56,942 nt of DNA from Motilimonas cestriensis (lineage in GTDB: Bacteria; Pseudomonadota; Gammaproteobacteria; Enterobacterales; CBDFNC01), in contig NZ_JAIMJA010000026.1 in assembly GCF_021295315.1 (NCBI RefSeq), positions 1-56,942 on the forward strand. Direction: 5' to 3'. The notes beneath the pieces were generated by a model. The model did not search any database. It was not told the DNA's origin and saw only the letters and a program-made list of their open reading frames with translations. A program made the translations under genes and the position numbers. Of this stretch, positions 1 through 9,534 are shown piece by piece. Within the stretch, counting starts at the first letter, position 1, and every line of letters begins with the position of its first letter.

Positions 1-15
1 CGCCAAGCGCCAATT
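1..15 (+). rRNA. 3' end of a 5S rRNA (partial, probable)
   Basis: The first ten bases, CGCCAAGCGC, match the 3' strand of helix I of gammaproteobacterial 5S rRNA, whose 5' strand typically reads TGCTTGGCG. They are followed within 25 bases by a strong factor-independent terminator, as expected at the end of an rRNA operon. Only the tail lies in the window, so this rests on a very short match. Confidence 0.45.
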
Positions 16-35
16 AGGCTCATTATGAGCAGTAG

Positions 36-66
36 AAAGCCCGATTCGAAAGAGTCGGGCTTTTTT
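36..66 (+). terminator. Rho-independent terminator of the upstream (probable rRNA) operon
   Basis: Stem AGCCCGA (38-44) pairs with TCGGGCT (55-61) and is followed by a T run. A small second hairpin (GCTCATTATGAGC) lies just upstream. It ends transcription entering from outside the window. Confidence 0.8.
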
Positions 67-102
67 ACGTCTGCAGAAAAATAATTCCCATCGTACAAGA
101 CA

Positions 103-126
103 CAAAAAAACCACTCGAAAGTGGTT
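103..126 (-). terminator. Rho-independent terminator of the HD-GYP gene
   Basis: On the minus strand AACCAC/GTGGTT (109-114 with 121-126) forms a stem with a TTTCGA-type loop, followed by seven T. It begins at the stop codon of the HD-GYP gene, so the stop lies in the stem. Confidence 0.75.
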
Positions 127-1385
127 TATTTTTTATCATGCTCAAAATAATAGCTGGTTCTCACCCTAGGGTTAAGGTACTCATGCACCGAGGGCGGTAG
201 GCTTTGTGGCTTAATCACTTTTTCAATGGTCAACTCAGCTTCTTCGAGGTCAATAATCGGCGCTTCTGTTCTTGGTACAGCAGGATCAAACACTAGTACC
301 TTGGGAAATAATAAACGATCCGAGGCAACTGACATTACCATGCCTACTTGGCCATTTGATAGTTGAACCACACTACCTGGTGGATAAATACCTAATAGTT
401 TAATTAATCGGCCTAAATAGTCTTTGTTAAACAATTTTGCTTGCTGCTTAAAAAGAATAGACAATGCTTGGTAGGGTATTTTTGCGTGTTTAATATTGGT
501 TGGGTGGCAAATGTTGTCATAGCGATTTACTACTGCAACGATCTGAGCCAATTCATTAATTTCATTAAGCTTTAGTCCGGCTGGATAGCCACTTCCGTCG
601 GCACATTCATGGTGTTGTAATATGATTGTTTTGGCTTGCTCGGGAAAATCTTCAACCAGCTTCAGTAAATCAATTGCATACTTACAATGCATTTTATAAA
701 GATTTTCTTCTGCGTTAGTTAATGGCGTGGCTCTTCGAACGATTTTAGAGGGAAGCTTGATGGTTCCGATATCATGAAACAAAGAGCCTAAGCCAAGCAT
801 TTTTATTTCTTCTAAGGTACAGCCTGAGGCTTTGCCTAACATCATGCTGAGCACGCTCACATTCAAAGAATGATAATAGAGCGCCTCGGTTTCTTTTGAT
901 TCTCCCATTAAATGTAATACGGTATTTTCCGCATTCATTAGCGATTCTGCCATGGTCTCAATTAATTCTACCGCATCATTAATTGCATTGAGGGGGCGGC
1001 TAAGTATTTTCCCCATCACGGATCTAACTTGCGACATGCTTTTAGTGAACTCTTTTTCACATTTTTGTAGCTGGCGTCGATAATTTTTTAGTTCTTCAAT
1101 ACGGTCCTGCTTGTCCTGCCATAGCTGCTTTTGCAATGCGAGTACAGCATCTTCTTCTTCATGAGAAAGTACCGAAATAGGAGTGTTGGCGGCTAGTGGG
1201 AGGTTATCTGACTTTTCAGGCACAATAGTGACATGCTTAAGTCCAAGGTTACGTATCACATCAATTTGATCTTGCGACTTAATCTTAAAATTACTGAATA
1301 AAAATGGGTGGTTACCCCAATTAACAGGCAGCTTCACATAATTACCGAGTTGTAATCGATTCACCGAGATTTTTAATTCAGCCAT
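126..1385 (-). CDS. HD-GYP domain cyclic-di-GMP phosphodiesterase
   Basis: This 419-residue cytosolic protein has a DUF3391-like N-terminus (about 1-70), a charged helical linker (about 80-130) and an HD-GYP domain (about 165-330). The metal and catalytic signature is present: His172, His204-Asp205, then HHE at 258-260 and DGSGYP at 263-268. HD-GYP enzymes with this N-terminal module hydrolyse c-di-GMP to GMP/pGpG. One deviation is that the usual HDIGK reads HDIGT, so the lysine of the signature is replaced. The gene is divergent from metA, and the 114 bases between them hold both promoters. With the GGDEF protein at 24.5 kb it makes two c-di-GMP genes in the window, but nothing links them directly. 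Confidence 0.9.
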   Translation of the reverse strand: MAELKISVNRLQLGNYVKLPVNWGNHPFLFSNFKIKSQDQIDVIRNLGLKHVTIVPEKSDNLPLAANTPISVLSHEEEDAVLALQKQLWQDKQDRIEELKNYRRQLQKCEKEFTKSMSQVRSVMGKILSRPLNAINDAVELIETMAESLMNAENTVLHLMGESKETEALYYHSLNVSVLSMMLGKASGCTLEEIKMLGLGSLFHDIGTIKLPSKIVRRATPLTNAEENLYKMHCKYAIDLLKLVEDFPEQAKTIILQHHECADGSGYPAGLKLNEINELAQIVAVVNRYDNICHPTNIKHAKIPYQALSILFKQQAKLFNKDYLGRLIKLLGIYPPGSVVQLSNGQVGMVMSVASDRLLFPKVLVFDPAVPRTEAPIIDLEEAELTIEKVIKPQSLPPSVHEYLNPRVRTSYYFEHDKK

Positions 1386-1463
1386 ATCATCCTTGGCATT
1401 AAAGATAGTCTTATAACTTTAGCATATCGCAACTCCTAGCTGACAAGCTAACTTCTTTTATGT

Positions 1464-1487
1464 AGACTTCTGGAAGTCTAGACATTT
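1464..1487 (+). promoter_or_regulatory. MetJ operator: three tandem met boxes upstream of metA
   Basis: Three contiguous 8-mers, AGACTTCT, GGAAGTCT and AGACATTT, lie in register and resemble the MetJ consensus AGACGTCT. The first two together form a 16-bp palindrome. The array ends 12 bases before the metA ATG. MetJ with S-adenosylmethionine binds arrays of at least two such boxes, so methionine repression of metA is expected. Confidence 0.75.
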
Positions 1488-1499
1488 TTGGAGATAACC

Positions 1500-2426
1500 A
1501 TGCCCATCCGTATCCCTGACGCCTTGCCGGCAGTTGACGTGTTAAGATCTGAAAATATTTTTGTCATGCCTGAATCGAAGGCGATGCATCAAGATATAAG
1601 ACCCCTTAAAGTATTGATCTTAAACCTAATGCCCAAGAAGATTGAGACCGAGACTCAATTGATGCGGCTGTTGTCAAATACACCATTACAGGTTGATGTT
1701 GAGTTAGTCCGCGTTGATGCCCGCGCCTCAAAAAATACACCAAAGGAACATCTCGATGAATTTTATCAAGATTTTGATCGGGTAAAATCGCAAAAATGGG
1801 ATGGCTTTATCATTACCGGTGCCCCGCTGGGTACCGTGCCCTTTGAGGATGTCTATTACTGGGATAAATTTGTAGAAATAGTTGAGTGGTCGAAACATAA
1901 CGTTACCTCTACGCTATTTCTTTGTTGGGCCGCACAAGCGGCACTAAACGTTATATATGGATTGAAAAAGCAAAGTCATGAGCAGAAGCACTCGGGCGTG
2001 TTTGAGCATCAAACCTTTAATCAACAACACCCACTAGTACGTGGTTTTGATGATTTCTTTCAAGCGCCTTTATCGCGTTATGCCAAATTTTGTCCCGAAC
2101 AAATAGCAGCACAAACCGACTTGAATATTTTTGCTAACTCCGCAGAGGCTGGCGTTTATTTAGCGGCCACCACTGATTGTCGTCAAGTCTATATCACCGG
2201 CCATCCAGAATATGATTTTGATACCTTACATGATGAATATGTTCGCGATCAGAATGAAGGCTTGGCGCCGAAGTTACCGATTAACTACTACCCCAACGAC
2301 GATGAAACACAAACGCCTAGGGCCAGTTGGCGTAGCCACGGTAACCTTTTGTACAGTAACTGGTTAAATTACTGCGTCTATCAACAAACGCCGTATGATT
2401 TAGATCAGCTTGGCCGCACAGAATAA
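1500..2426 (+). CDS. metA: Homoserine O-succinyltransferase MetA
   Basis: MetA transfers succinyl from succinyl-CoA to L-homoserine, the committed step of methionine synthesis. The protein is 308 residues and is collinear with E. coli MetA from MPIR onward. The nucleophile Cys142 sits in FLCWAAQ, and the catalytic His and Glu lie in TGHPEYD. Glycine rather than glutamate follows TGAPL, which in this family marks succinyl over acetyl specificity. The frame is open further upstream from a TTG at 1488, but ATG 1500 has GGAG seven bases ahead and matches the family start. Repression by the MetJ boxes immediately upstream is likely. metH follows 133 bases downstream on the same strand. Confidence 0.97.
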   Translation: MPIRIPDALPAVDVLRSENIFVMPESKAMHQDIRPLKVLILNLMPKKIETETQLMRLLSNTPLQVDVELVRVDARASKNTPKEHLDEFYQDFDRVKSQKWDGFIITGAPLGTVPFEDVYYWDKFVEIVEWSKHNVTSTLFLCWAAQAALNVIYGLKKQSHEQKHSGVFEHQTFNQQHPLVRGFDDFFQAPLSRYAKFCPEQIAAQTDLNIFANSAEAGVYLAATTDCRQVYITGHPEYDFDTLHDEYVRDQNEGLAPKLPINYYPNDDETQTPRASWRSHGNLLYSNWLNYCVYQQTPYDLDQLGRTE

Positions 2427-2559
2427 TAGTTGTTGGTGTGGCAAATAGAATAAAGCTACTGATTTAATCGTTATATGTTAGGTCATCGTAACGTCTTATC
2501 TCAGTCCAAAATATGATAAACTCGCGTAAATTTTGTACGCGTTACAGGCAGTAGAAGCA

Positions 2560-5500
2560 ATGGAAAACAAAAAGCAATTATTGGAAGCGCAATTAGCAAA
2601 ACGTATTTTGTTGATTGATGGTGGTATGGGTACAGAAATCCAATCTTATAAATTGGAAGAAGCCGACTATCGCGGCGAGCGCTTTGCCGATTGGCACTGC
2701 GATGTAAAAGGTAACAACGACTTACTAGTACTGAGCCAGCCGCAAATGATTGCTGACATTCATAAAGCTTACTTGGATGCCGGTGCCCATATTTTAGAAA
2801 CCAATACGTTTAACGCCACCACCATTGCGATGGCGGATTACGAAATGGAATCTTTGTCTGCTGAGATTAACTTTGAAGCAGCCAAGATTGCGCGTCGCGT
2901 TGCCGATGAAAAAACAGCAGAAGATCCAGATAATCCAAGATTTGTTGCCGGTGTATTAGGCCCAACTAACCGCACCGCTTCTATCTCGCCTGATGTAAAC
3001 GATCCCAGTTTTCGTAATGTCACGTTCGATCAACTGGTTGAAGCTTATAAAGAATCAACTAAAGCGTTGATTGATGGTGGCGCCGACATTATTTTGATTG
3101 AAACCATCTTCGATACCTTGAACGCCAAAGCCGCTTCCTTTGCAGTAGAAACTGTATTTGAAGAAATGGGTATCGTATTGCCCGTGATGATTTCGGGCAC
3201 TATCACCGACGCCTCTGGCCGTACCTTATCGGGTCAAACCACCGAAGCTTTCTACAACTCCATGCGTCACGTTAAGCCACTTTCTTTTGGTTTGAACTGT
3301 GCGCTTGGCCCAGATGAGCTGCGCACCTATGTACAAGAGCTATCACGCATCTGTGAAACTTATGTTTCTGCCCATCCGAATGCAGGATTACCTAATGCCT
3401 TTGGTGAATATGACCTCGATGCTGAAGAAATGGCAGAGCATATTAAAGAATGGGCTGAACAAGGCTTTTTAAACTTGGTGGGTGGTTGTTGTGGCACCAC
3501 GCCAGCGCATATTAAAGCCATGGCTGATGCTGTAGAGGGGGTCAAACCTCGTCAGTTGCCAACCATTGAAGTGGCATGTCGCCTAAGTGGTCTTGAGCCA
3601 CTTAACATTAACGCAGATACCTTATTCCAAAACGTTGGTGAGCGTACCAACGTGACCGGCTCCGCCCGTTTTAAGCGTCTAATTAAAGAAGAACAATACG
3701 ACGTTGCATTAGAGGTAGCACAACAGCAAGTAGAAGCTGGTGCGCAAATTATCGATATCAACATGGATGAAGGCATGTTGGATTCGCTGCACTGCATGGA
3801 AAAATTCCTCCACCTTTGTGCCACCGAGCCAGACATTTCTAAAGTGCCGATCATGATTGACTCATCGAAATGGGAAATCTTAGAAGCTGGCCTGAAATGT
3901 GTGCAAGGTAAAGGTATCGTTAACTCCATCAGCATGAAGGAAGGTAAAGAAAACTTTATCAACCAAGCTAAGCTTATCCGTCGGTATGGTGCCGCCGTGA
4001 TCGTAATGGCATTTGATGAATTAGGCCAAGCTGACACTCGCGAGCGTAAATTCGAAATTTGCGAAAAGTCATACCGTATTTTGGTCGACGAAGTTGGCTT
4101 TCCGCCGGAAGACATTATTTTCGATCCGAACATCTTCGCCGTGGCTACCGGTATCGAAGAGCACAATAACTACGCCGTAGACTTTATCAATGCGGTTAAA
4201 GACATCAAAGAAAACCTACCACACGCCATGATTTCAGGTGGTGTCTCTAACGTATCTTTCTCGTTCCGCGGTAATAACCCGGTGCGTGAAGCTATCCATG
4301 CCGTGTTCCTGTATTACTGTATTAAAAATGGCATGGACATGGGGATCGTTAACGCGGGCCAATTGGCTATTTACGATGACATCCCCGCCGAGCTAAAAGA
4401 AAAAGTGGAAGCGGTCGTGCTTAATAAGCACCCTGGCGCCACGGAAGAGTTATTGGATATCGCGGCTAAATATGCGGGTACTGATGCTGAGGTTGAAGAC
4501 CCTAAAGTAGCAGAATGGCGCAGTTGGCCTGTTAATAAACGTCTAGAGCATGCACTCGTCAAAGGTATCACGGAATTTATTGAAGACGACACCGAAGAAG
4601 CGCGTGCGGCAGCAGCACGTCCACTTCACGTCATTGAAGGTCCATTAATGGATGGCATGAACGTGGTGGGTGACTTATTTGGCGCCGGTAAAATGTTCTT
4701 ACCACAAGTGGTTAAATCGGCGCGAGTAATGAAACGCGCTGTGGCCTACTTACAGCCCTTTATCGAAGCCGAAAAAGGCGAAGGCACGCAAACTGCGGGC
4801 AAGGTGGTGATGGCGACGGTAAAAGGCGACGTGCACGACATCGGTAAAAACATCGTCGGAGTGGTACTGCAATGTAATAACTATGAAATTATCGACCTTG
4901 GTGTGATGGTGTCGTGCGATAAAATCTTAAAGGTGGCCAAAGAAGAAAACGCCGACTTAATAGGCTTATCTGGCCTGATCACACCATCGCTAGATGAGAT
5001 GGTGTACGTGGCCAAAGAAATGCAACGTCAAGGCTTTACCATTCCGCTGTTAATCGGTGGTGCCACCACATCAAAAGCTCATACCGCAGTAAAAATTGAG
5101 CAAAACTACGATCACCCAGTCGTGTATGTTTCCAATGCCTCGCGCGCGGTTGGCGTCTGTCAAACCTTACTCAGTGAAGACGGTAAACCCGCCTTTATCG
5201 AGCGTTTAAATAAAGACTACGACACTGTGCGAGAGCAACACGCACGTAAAAAGCCTCGTACCCCGCCGGTGACGCTAGAGGCCGCGCGTGCCAATGGTTT
5301 ACAGTTAGATTGGGATGCCTACACTCCGCCAGCACCGCTCAAACCGGGTATCCATAAATTTGAAAATTACTCTATCAAAGAGATTCGTGAGTATATTGAT
5401 TGGACGCCTTTCTTCTTAACGTGGTCGTTAGCAGGAAAATATCCACGCATTCTTAACGATGAGATTGTCGGTGAAGAGGCTAAGCGTCTGTTAAAAGATG

Positions 5501-6252
5501 CTAACGACATGCTTGATGAGCTAGAAGCGTCAGGTAAAGTGCAAGCGGCGGGGATTATCGGTATCTTCCCAGCTAACCGAGTCGGTGATGATTTAGAGGT
5601 GTATACCGATGAGTCTCGCACTGAAGTACTCACCAACCTTTGTGGCTTGCGCCAGCAAACAAAAAAAGGCAAAGGCTATGCTAACAATTGTTTATCAGAC
5701 TTTGTCGCACCGAAAACCTCAGGTAAGGCCGATTACATTGGCGCCTTTGCGGTAACCGGTGGTATTGGTGAATCTGACTTAATCGAGGCATATAAAGCCA
5801 ATCACGACGACTACAACGCCATTATGATGTCGGCGGTATGCGATCGTTTAGCTGAAGGCTTTGCTGAGCTACTGCATAAAAAGGTGCGTAAAGAAATTTG
5901 GGCTTATGCTCCGGATGAAAACTTAGATAACGACGATTTAATTCGTGAAAAATATCAAGGTATTCGTCCTGCGCCGGGCTATCCTGCTTGTCCTGAGCAT
6001 ACCGAAAAGGGCGAGATTTGGAAGCTGCTTAATGTTGAAGCTGAGATCGGTATGAAGCTGACAGAAAGCTATGCTATGTGGCCGGGAGCTGCCGTGTCGG
6101 GTTGGTATTTCTCGCACCCAGAGAGTAAGTATTTTGCGGTGGCGCAAATTCAGCAAGATCAAGTTGAAGACTATGCCAAGCGCAAAGGCATGACGCTAGT
6201 AGAAGCAGAGCGTTGGCTAGGGCCTAACTTAGGTTACAATCCAGACGCATAA
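2560..6252 (+). CDS. metH: Cobalamin-dependent methionine synthase MetH
   Basis: MetH transfers a methyl group from 5-methyltetrahydrofolate through cobalamin to homocysteine. The 1230-residue protein is full length and has all four modules: homocysteine-binding barrel (about 1-330), folate-binding barrel (about 350-620), cobalamin-binding cap and Rossmann domain (about 650-900) and the AdoMet reactivation domain (about 925-1225). The zinc ligands Cys247, Cys310 and Cys311 and the cobalamin ligand His759 (in DVHDIGKN) fall at the same positions as in E. coli. ATG 2560 is preferred to an upstream TTG at 2533, by alignment. The 133-base leader is too short for a cobalamin riboswitch and none is seen. 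cbiB and cobD at 16-18 kb supply steps towards its cofactor. Confidence 0.97.
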   Translation: MENKKQLLEAQLAKRILLIDGGMGTEIQSYKLEEADYRGERFADWHCDVKGNNDLLVLSQPQMIADIHKAYLDAGAHILETNTFNATTIAMADYEMESLSAEINFEAAKIARRVADEKTAEDPDNPRFVAGVLGPTNRTASISPDVNDPSFRNVTFDQLVEAYKESTKALIDGGADIILIETIFDTLNAKAASFAVETVFEEMGIVLPVMISGTITDASGRTLSGQTTEAFYNSMRHVKPLSFGLNCALGPDELRTYVQELSRICETYVSAHPNAGLPNAFGEYDLDAEEMAEHIKEWAEQGFLNLVGGCCGTTPAHIKAMADAVEGVKPRQLPTIEVACRLSGLEPLNINADTLFQNVGERTNVTGSARFKRLIKEEQYDVALEVAQQQVEAGAQIIDINMDEGMLDSLHCMEKFLHLCATEPDISKVPIMIDSSKWEILEAGLKCVQGKGIVNSISMKEGKENFINQAKLIRRYGAAVIVMAFDELGQADTRERKFEICEKSYRILVDEVGFPPEDIIFDPNIFAVATGIEEHNNYAVDFINAVKDIKENLPHAMISGGVSNVSFSFRGNNPVREAIHAVFLYYCIKNGMDMGIVNAGQLAIYDDIPAELKEKVEAVVLNKHPGATEELLDIAAKYAGTDAEVEDPKVAEWRSWPVNKRLEHALVKGITEFIEDDTEEARAAAARPLHVIEGPLMDGMNVVGDLFGAGKMFLPQVVKSARVMKRAVAYLQPFIEAEKGEGTQTAGKVVMATVKGDVHDIGKNIVGVVLQCNNYEIIDLGVMVSCDKILKVAKEENADLIGLSGLITPSLDEMVYVAKEMQRQGFTIPLLIGGATTSKAHTAVKIEQNYDHPVVYVSNASRAVGVCQTLLSEDGKPAFIERLNKDYDTVREQHARKKPRTPPVTLEAARANGLQLDWDAYTPPAPLKPGIHKFENYSIKEIREYIDWTPFFLTWSLAGKYPRILNDEIVGEEAKRLLKDANDMLDELEASGKVQAAGIIGIFPANRVGDDLEVYTDESRTEVLTNLCGLRQQTKKGKGYANNCLSDFVAPKTSGKADYIGAFAVTGGIGESDLIEAYKANHDDYNAIMMSAVCDRLAEGFAELLHKKVRKEIWAYAPDENLDNDDLIREKYQGIRPAPGYPACPEHTEKGEIWKLLNVEAEIGMKLTESYAMWPGAAVSGWYFSHPESKYFAVAQIQQDQVEDYAKRKGMTLVEAERWLGPNLGYNPDA

Positions 6253-6282
6253 TCGTGACTAAATCAAGTCGACATCATTTTT

Positions 6283-6306
6283 AAGCCGCTTTTTGCGGCT
6301 TTTTTT
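6283..6306 (+). terminator. Rho-independent terminator after metH
   Basis: The stem AAGCCGC (6283-6289) pairs with GCGGCTT (6295-6301), followed by a run of T. It separates metH from the rubredoxin/PEP-CTERM block. Confidence 0.85.
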
Positions 6307-6388
6307 ATATCTGTAAATTTGCCAGCTATGCTTAGCATATCTTTTCTAAAATGGTTGAGGGAAGATATCAGTCATTATGGAGAAATTA

Positions 6389-6556
6389 ATGCGGCGATGG
6401 CGTTGTCAGATCTGTGGATTTGTTTATGACGAACTAAGAGGGTTGCCTGAAGAAGGGATCCCTGCAGGGACTTTGTGGTCTGAGATCCCTGAACACTGGA
6501 CCTGCCCCGATTGTGGTGCAGATAAGGCCAGCTTTGACATGCAACCGATAAGGTAA
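6389..6556 (+). CDS. Rubredoxin
   Basis: A 55-residue protein, the classic rubredoxin length. It carries both knuckles of the one-iron centre: CQICG (Cys6, Cys9) and CPDCG (Cys39, Cys42), with the aromatic and proline-rich core between them (GFVYDE, PEEGIPAGT, EIPEHWTCP). It is a small cytosolic one-electron carrier. ATG 6389 has GGAGA five bases ahead; the frame also opens at ATG 6377, giving 59 residues with a poorer site. It ends five bases before the TPR lipoprotein gene and so is probably cotranscribed with it. A palindrome (6327-6339) lies in the leader. Its partner is unknown; the flavoprotein at 11.7 kb is a candidate by proximity only. Confidence 0.9.
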   Translation: MRRWRCQICGFVYDELRGLPEEGIPAGTLWSEIPEHWTCPDCGADKASFDMQPIR

Positions 6557-6561
6557 ATAGC

Positions 6562-9357
6562 GTGGGCTGTTTATTAAAAATGATCAGCAAAGGTTTTTTT
6601 CGCATTTCCCTGTGCCTTGGCGCGCTATTGCTTACTGCTTGCGGTGGGCCATCCACAGCGGAGCATAAGGCGCTTGCTGAGCAGTATTTACAGCAACAAG
6701 ACTGGGCCGCTGCGGCCTATCACCTAAAACAAAGTATTCAGCAAGATGGCAAGCAGGGCGATGCTCGGCTGAAGTTAGGCCAGTTATATCTACAACAATT
6801 TCAACTTGATAATGCGATAAAAGAGCTGCGAGTGGCGAAAGCGCTTGGCTTGGCCGCAGCATTACCACCTTTAGCTCAGGCATATAGCTGGCAAGGGAAA
6901 TATGCCGATGTGTTAGTCCTTACCGTCAATGAAAAAGTACCCTACGAAGAGCAAGCCGAGCTACTTATGTTGAAAGTAGAAGCGGCCTTAGTGTTAGAGC
7001 CATTGGCTAAGGCAGAGCAATACCTTGAAACCTTGGCTAAGGTTGCTCCCGATTCGCGAGATTTTTACTTAGCTCAAGCTTATTATTTATTGGCGCAGCG
7101 ACAGTTAGATCAGGCCTTGCCTTGGCTGGAAAAAGCGCTAACGCTAAACCCAACCGATCAACGAAGCTTATGGTTGCAAGCTAAAACACTTTATTCATTA
7201 AAGCATTATGATGATAGCGCAAAAATTTTAGCGCGCTTACTATCGCTTGCTCCCACCCGTGTTAGCTACTATCTATTAGCTGTTGATGTTGCTTTTGCCA
7301 TGGGTGAAATTGATTTGGCTGAGCGCTATATCAATCAAGTTGAAGGCTTAGATAAAAAGCAACCACAGCACATCTTTAATCAGGCATATTTAGCCTTGCA
7401 GCATAAGAACTTTACTCAAGCTATTGCGCTAACAGATAAGCTACTCCTCATTCAGGAACATTTTGGCGCAAGGTTGATTAGTGGCATAAGCCATTACTAT
7501 CTGTCTAATTGGGAGCAAGCTTACAATCAGTTTGCTCGTACGGCGGAGCAATTGCCAAAAGATCACATCGTGCAACAGTTGATGGCGGATGTGTTGTTCA
7601 AATTAGGTCAAGTTGAACAATCTGCTGAGGTTGCCAGCGCTGCTAATTGGTATGATGTTAATCAGTTACCCTTGCTCCTTTCACTCTCTTCTGGCTTACA
7701 GCAGCACGGTCAAAATGAAATGAGCCAACGCCTTTTACATCAAGCGCAGCGTATGGTTGAAACTGGCGCATCAGGGGAATTAAACACAGGTGTTATCCAG
7801 TTACTGTCCGGCGAGCTTGAAGCAGGTATTACGTCCCTTGAAATAGCGCTAAGCGAATCAAACGGCATCAAGGGTAATGATAGCGGCCAAGTATTGCTAT
7901 TTAATGCTTACCTCGCTGCAGCAAAGTGGCCGCAAGCAGAAAAGCTCGCCTTGGACCTATTTAATAATATTGAATACAAGGTGTTAAGTTACCAAATGCA
8001 GGTTGTTTTATTACTAAAGCAACAGCAGTGGGATGCGGCACAAAAATTACTGCAGCACGCTATCTTAGAGCAGCCTAAATCAACTGAGTTATTGTACCTT
8101 TTGGCCCATTCGCAGTTTTTCCGTGGCAATATAATGGCAGCTCGAACCACTACTGAGCGATTACTACAACTGCAGCCTGAGTCGCAGCAAGGACTCAAAT
8201 TAGCAACATTAATCGATCTAAAAAACCAGCAGATCGAACTTGCGATAGGGCGGTTATCTCAACAACTATCAGCGTCGCTATCCGCCGCTAATAGGTTATT
8301 GTTAGCGCGTTTATATCTGCTCCATCGACAACCTGATGCAGCGTTAACGTTGTTAATGGAGATGCCGAACCAAGAGAAGCTAAGTAAAACATGGCAGTTT
8401 TTAGTGGCCATGAGTCATCAGCAGTTACAGCATTGGTCGCAGGCAGAGCAAAGTTTCATCTATTTACTTAACGCTCAAGGGTTAACAGAGGCAATGCTAT
8501 TACCACTGGCACAGGTGATGTTAATGCAAAATCAATATGCTGAGCTGTTAGCCATCTTAGAGCAATATCCCTTGGTTGAAAGTTCTGCCTATCAAGCTTT
8601 ATATGTGCGATTACTGATTAAGCAACAGCGTTGGTCTCAAGCTAAGGTTGCGTTACGACAAGCCAAAGCGAATTTTCCTGATCAGGCCGCCATTTTTAAC
8701 CGCTTGCTGCTACAGCTAACACTCGCGCGGGGAGAAAACCAAAGGGCGGAGCGGTTAATTGAACAGCAGATGCAACAAGACCTTCAGGTGCAACAAGTGC
8801 TCGATTTGGTGCACATTTATCGCGCACTCCAACCAGAAAAAGCTTTATTAACACTCGTGTCGGGTTTAAAACAGTTTCCACAAAACTTGATGTTGCTACA
8901 AACACAAGCCCAATTACTTTGGCATTTAGGCGAGGTGCAGCAAGCGAAGTCTATTTGGCGACATATTATTACTTTACAGCCAGATGATGTCATCGCCTTA
9001 AATAATCTTGCTTGGCTCAGTTACCAAGGTGGCAGGATCAGTGAAGGCTTAAGTTTGATAGAAACGGCTTACCAATATCAGCCAAGTAATCATAAGGTGC
9101 TTGATACTTATAGTGCGTTACTGGTCGCTCAGTCTCGCTATTCCGATGCGATTGCATTATTAGAGAGCATTCCTGCTGCATTAAGGGGGGAAAACGAATT
9201 GTTACACTTAGCTCAAGCATATTACGGCAACAATGAATATATCAAGGCTAAGCGAGTGCTTGATGAGTTATCGATAACTGAAATGGAGGCTTCTGCACAG
9301 ATGGAAGTACGCGCTTTACGCGCGATGATAGATGCTAACTTGCAAACTGCTTCTTAG
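6562..9357 (+). CDS. prsT: PEP-CTERM system TPR-repeat lipoprotein (PrsT-like), copy 1
   Basis: This 931-residue protein has a lipoprotein signal ending LLLTAC-G (acylated Cys27 from the GTG start) followed by about 20 tetratricopeptide-type helical pairs to the C-terminus. Length, lipobox and repeat layout match PrsT, the large TPR lipoprotein found with exosortase loci and thought to help export or surface assembly. The GTG start lies five bases after the rubredoxin stop with AAGG ahead; ATG 6580 is an alternative with no ribosome binding site. A paralogue of near-identical length lies at 13.4 kb. Assignment to the family is firm; the mechanism is unknown. Confidence 0.85.
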   Translation: MGCLLKMISKGFFRISLCLGALLLTACGGPSTAEHKALAEQYLQQQDWAAAAYHLKQSIQQDGKQGDARLKLGQLYLQQFQLDNAIKELRVAKALGLAAALPPLAQAYSWQGKYADVLVLTVNEKVPYEEQAELLMLKVEAALVLEPLAKAEQYLETLAKVAPDSRDFYLAQAYYLLAQRQLDQALPWLEKALTLNPTDQRSLWLQAKTLYSLKHYDDSAKILARLLSLAPTRVSYYLLAVDVAFAMGEIDLAERYINQVEGLDKKQPQHIFNQAYLALQHKNFTQAIALTDKLLLIQEHFGARLISGISHYYLSNWEQAYNQFARTAEQLPKDHIVQQLMADVLFKLGQVEQSAEVASAANWYDVNQLPLLLSLSSGLQQHGQNEMSQRLLHQAQRMVETGASGELNTGVIQLLSGELEAGITSLEIALSESNGIKGNDSGQVLLFNAYLAAAKWPQAEKLALDLFNNIEYKVLSYQMQVVLLLKQQQWDAAQKLLQHAILEQPKSTELLYLLAHSQFFRGNIMAARTTTERLLQLQPESQQGLKLATLIDLKNQQIELAIGRLSQQLSASLSAANRLLLARLYLLHRQPDAALTLLMEMPNQEKLSKTWQFLVAMSHQQLQHWSQAEQSFIYLLNAQGLTEAMLLPLAQVMLMQNQYAELLAILEQYPLVESSAYQALYVRLLIKQQRWSQAKVALRQAKANFPDQAAIFNRLLLQLTLARGENQRAERLIEQQMQQDLQVQQVLDLVHIYRALQPEKALLTLVSGLKQFPQNLMLLQTQAQLLWHLGEVQQAKSIWRHIITLQPDDVIALNNLAWLSYQGGRISEGLSLIETAYQYQPSNHKVLDTYSALLVAQSRYSDAIALLESIPAALRGENELLHLAQAYYGNNEYIKAKRVLDELSITEMEASAQMEVRALRAMIDANLQTAS

Positions 9358-9457
9358 CTATTTACGCTGTCAGGATCCTTTACACTATGCCATACCTAGC
9401 GCGCTGTTAAACACGTAAAAACAATCTAACCGAATGAAATAAATAGCTTTAAAATAA

Positions 9458-9474
9458 CTGGCACCAAGTATGCA
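9458..9474 (+). promoter_or_regulatory. Sigma-54 (-24/-12) promoter of the PEP-CTERM gene
   Basis: CTGGCACCAAGTATGCA matches the RpoN consensus TGGCAC-N5-TTGC, with the invariant GG and GC exactly ten bases apart and only the first T of TTGC replaced by A. It predicts a transcript start near 9484. PEP-CTERM genes are known to be driven by sigma-54 with the PrsK/PrsR pair, which fits. The activator genes are not in this window. Confidence 0.7.
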
Positions 9475-9480
9475 ACTTAT

Positions 9481-9511
9481 GATTCAGAGGCAGCAGCACC
9501 GCCTTTGAATC
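9481..9511 (+). promoter_or_regulatory. 5'-UTR stem-loop at the predicted start of the PEP-CTERM mRNA
   Basis: GATTCAGAGGC (9481-9491) pairs with GCCTTTGAATC (9501-9511) over 11 base pairs with one G-U, around a nine-base loop. It begins at the start predicted by the sigma-54 site and ends 23 bases before the ATG. Such a terminal hairpin commonly protects abundant mRNAs from decay. That role is an inference. Confidence 0.55.
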
Positions 9512-9534
9512 ATCTAACATACGAGGTGTACACC

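Noticed and set aside
2427-2559. A cobalamin riboswitch before metH or before cbiB.
   Set aside because: The leaders are only 133 and 76 bases and show no B12-box sequence or large stem arrangement.
3552-4166. A 204-codon antisense frame inside metH.
   Set aside because: It is a shadow of the strongly conserved metH reading frame on the other strand.
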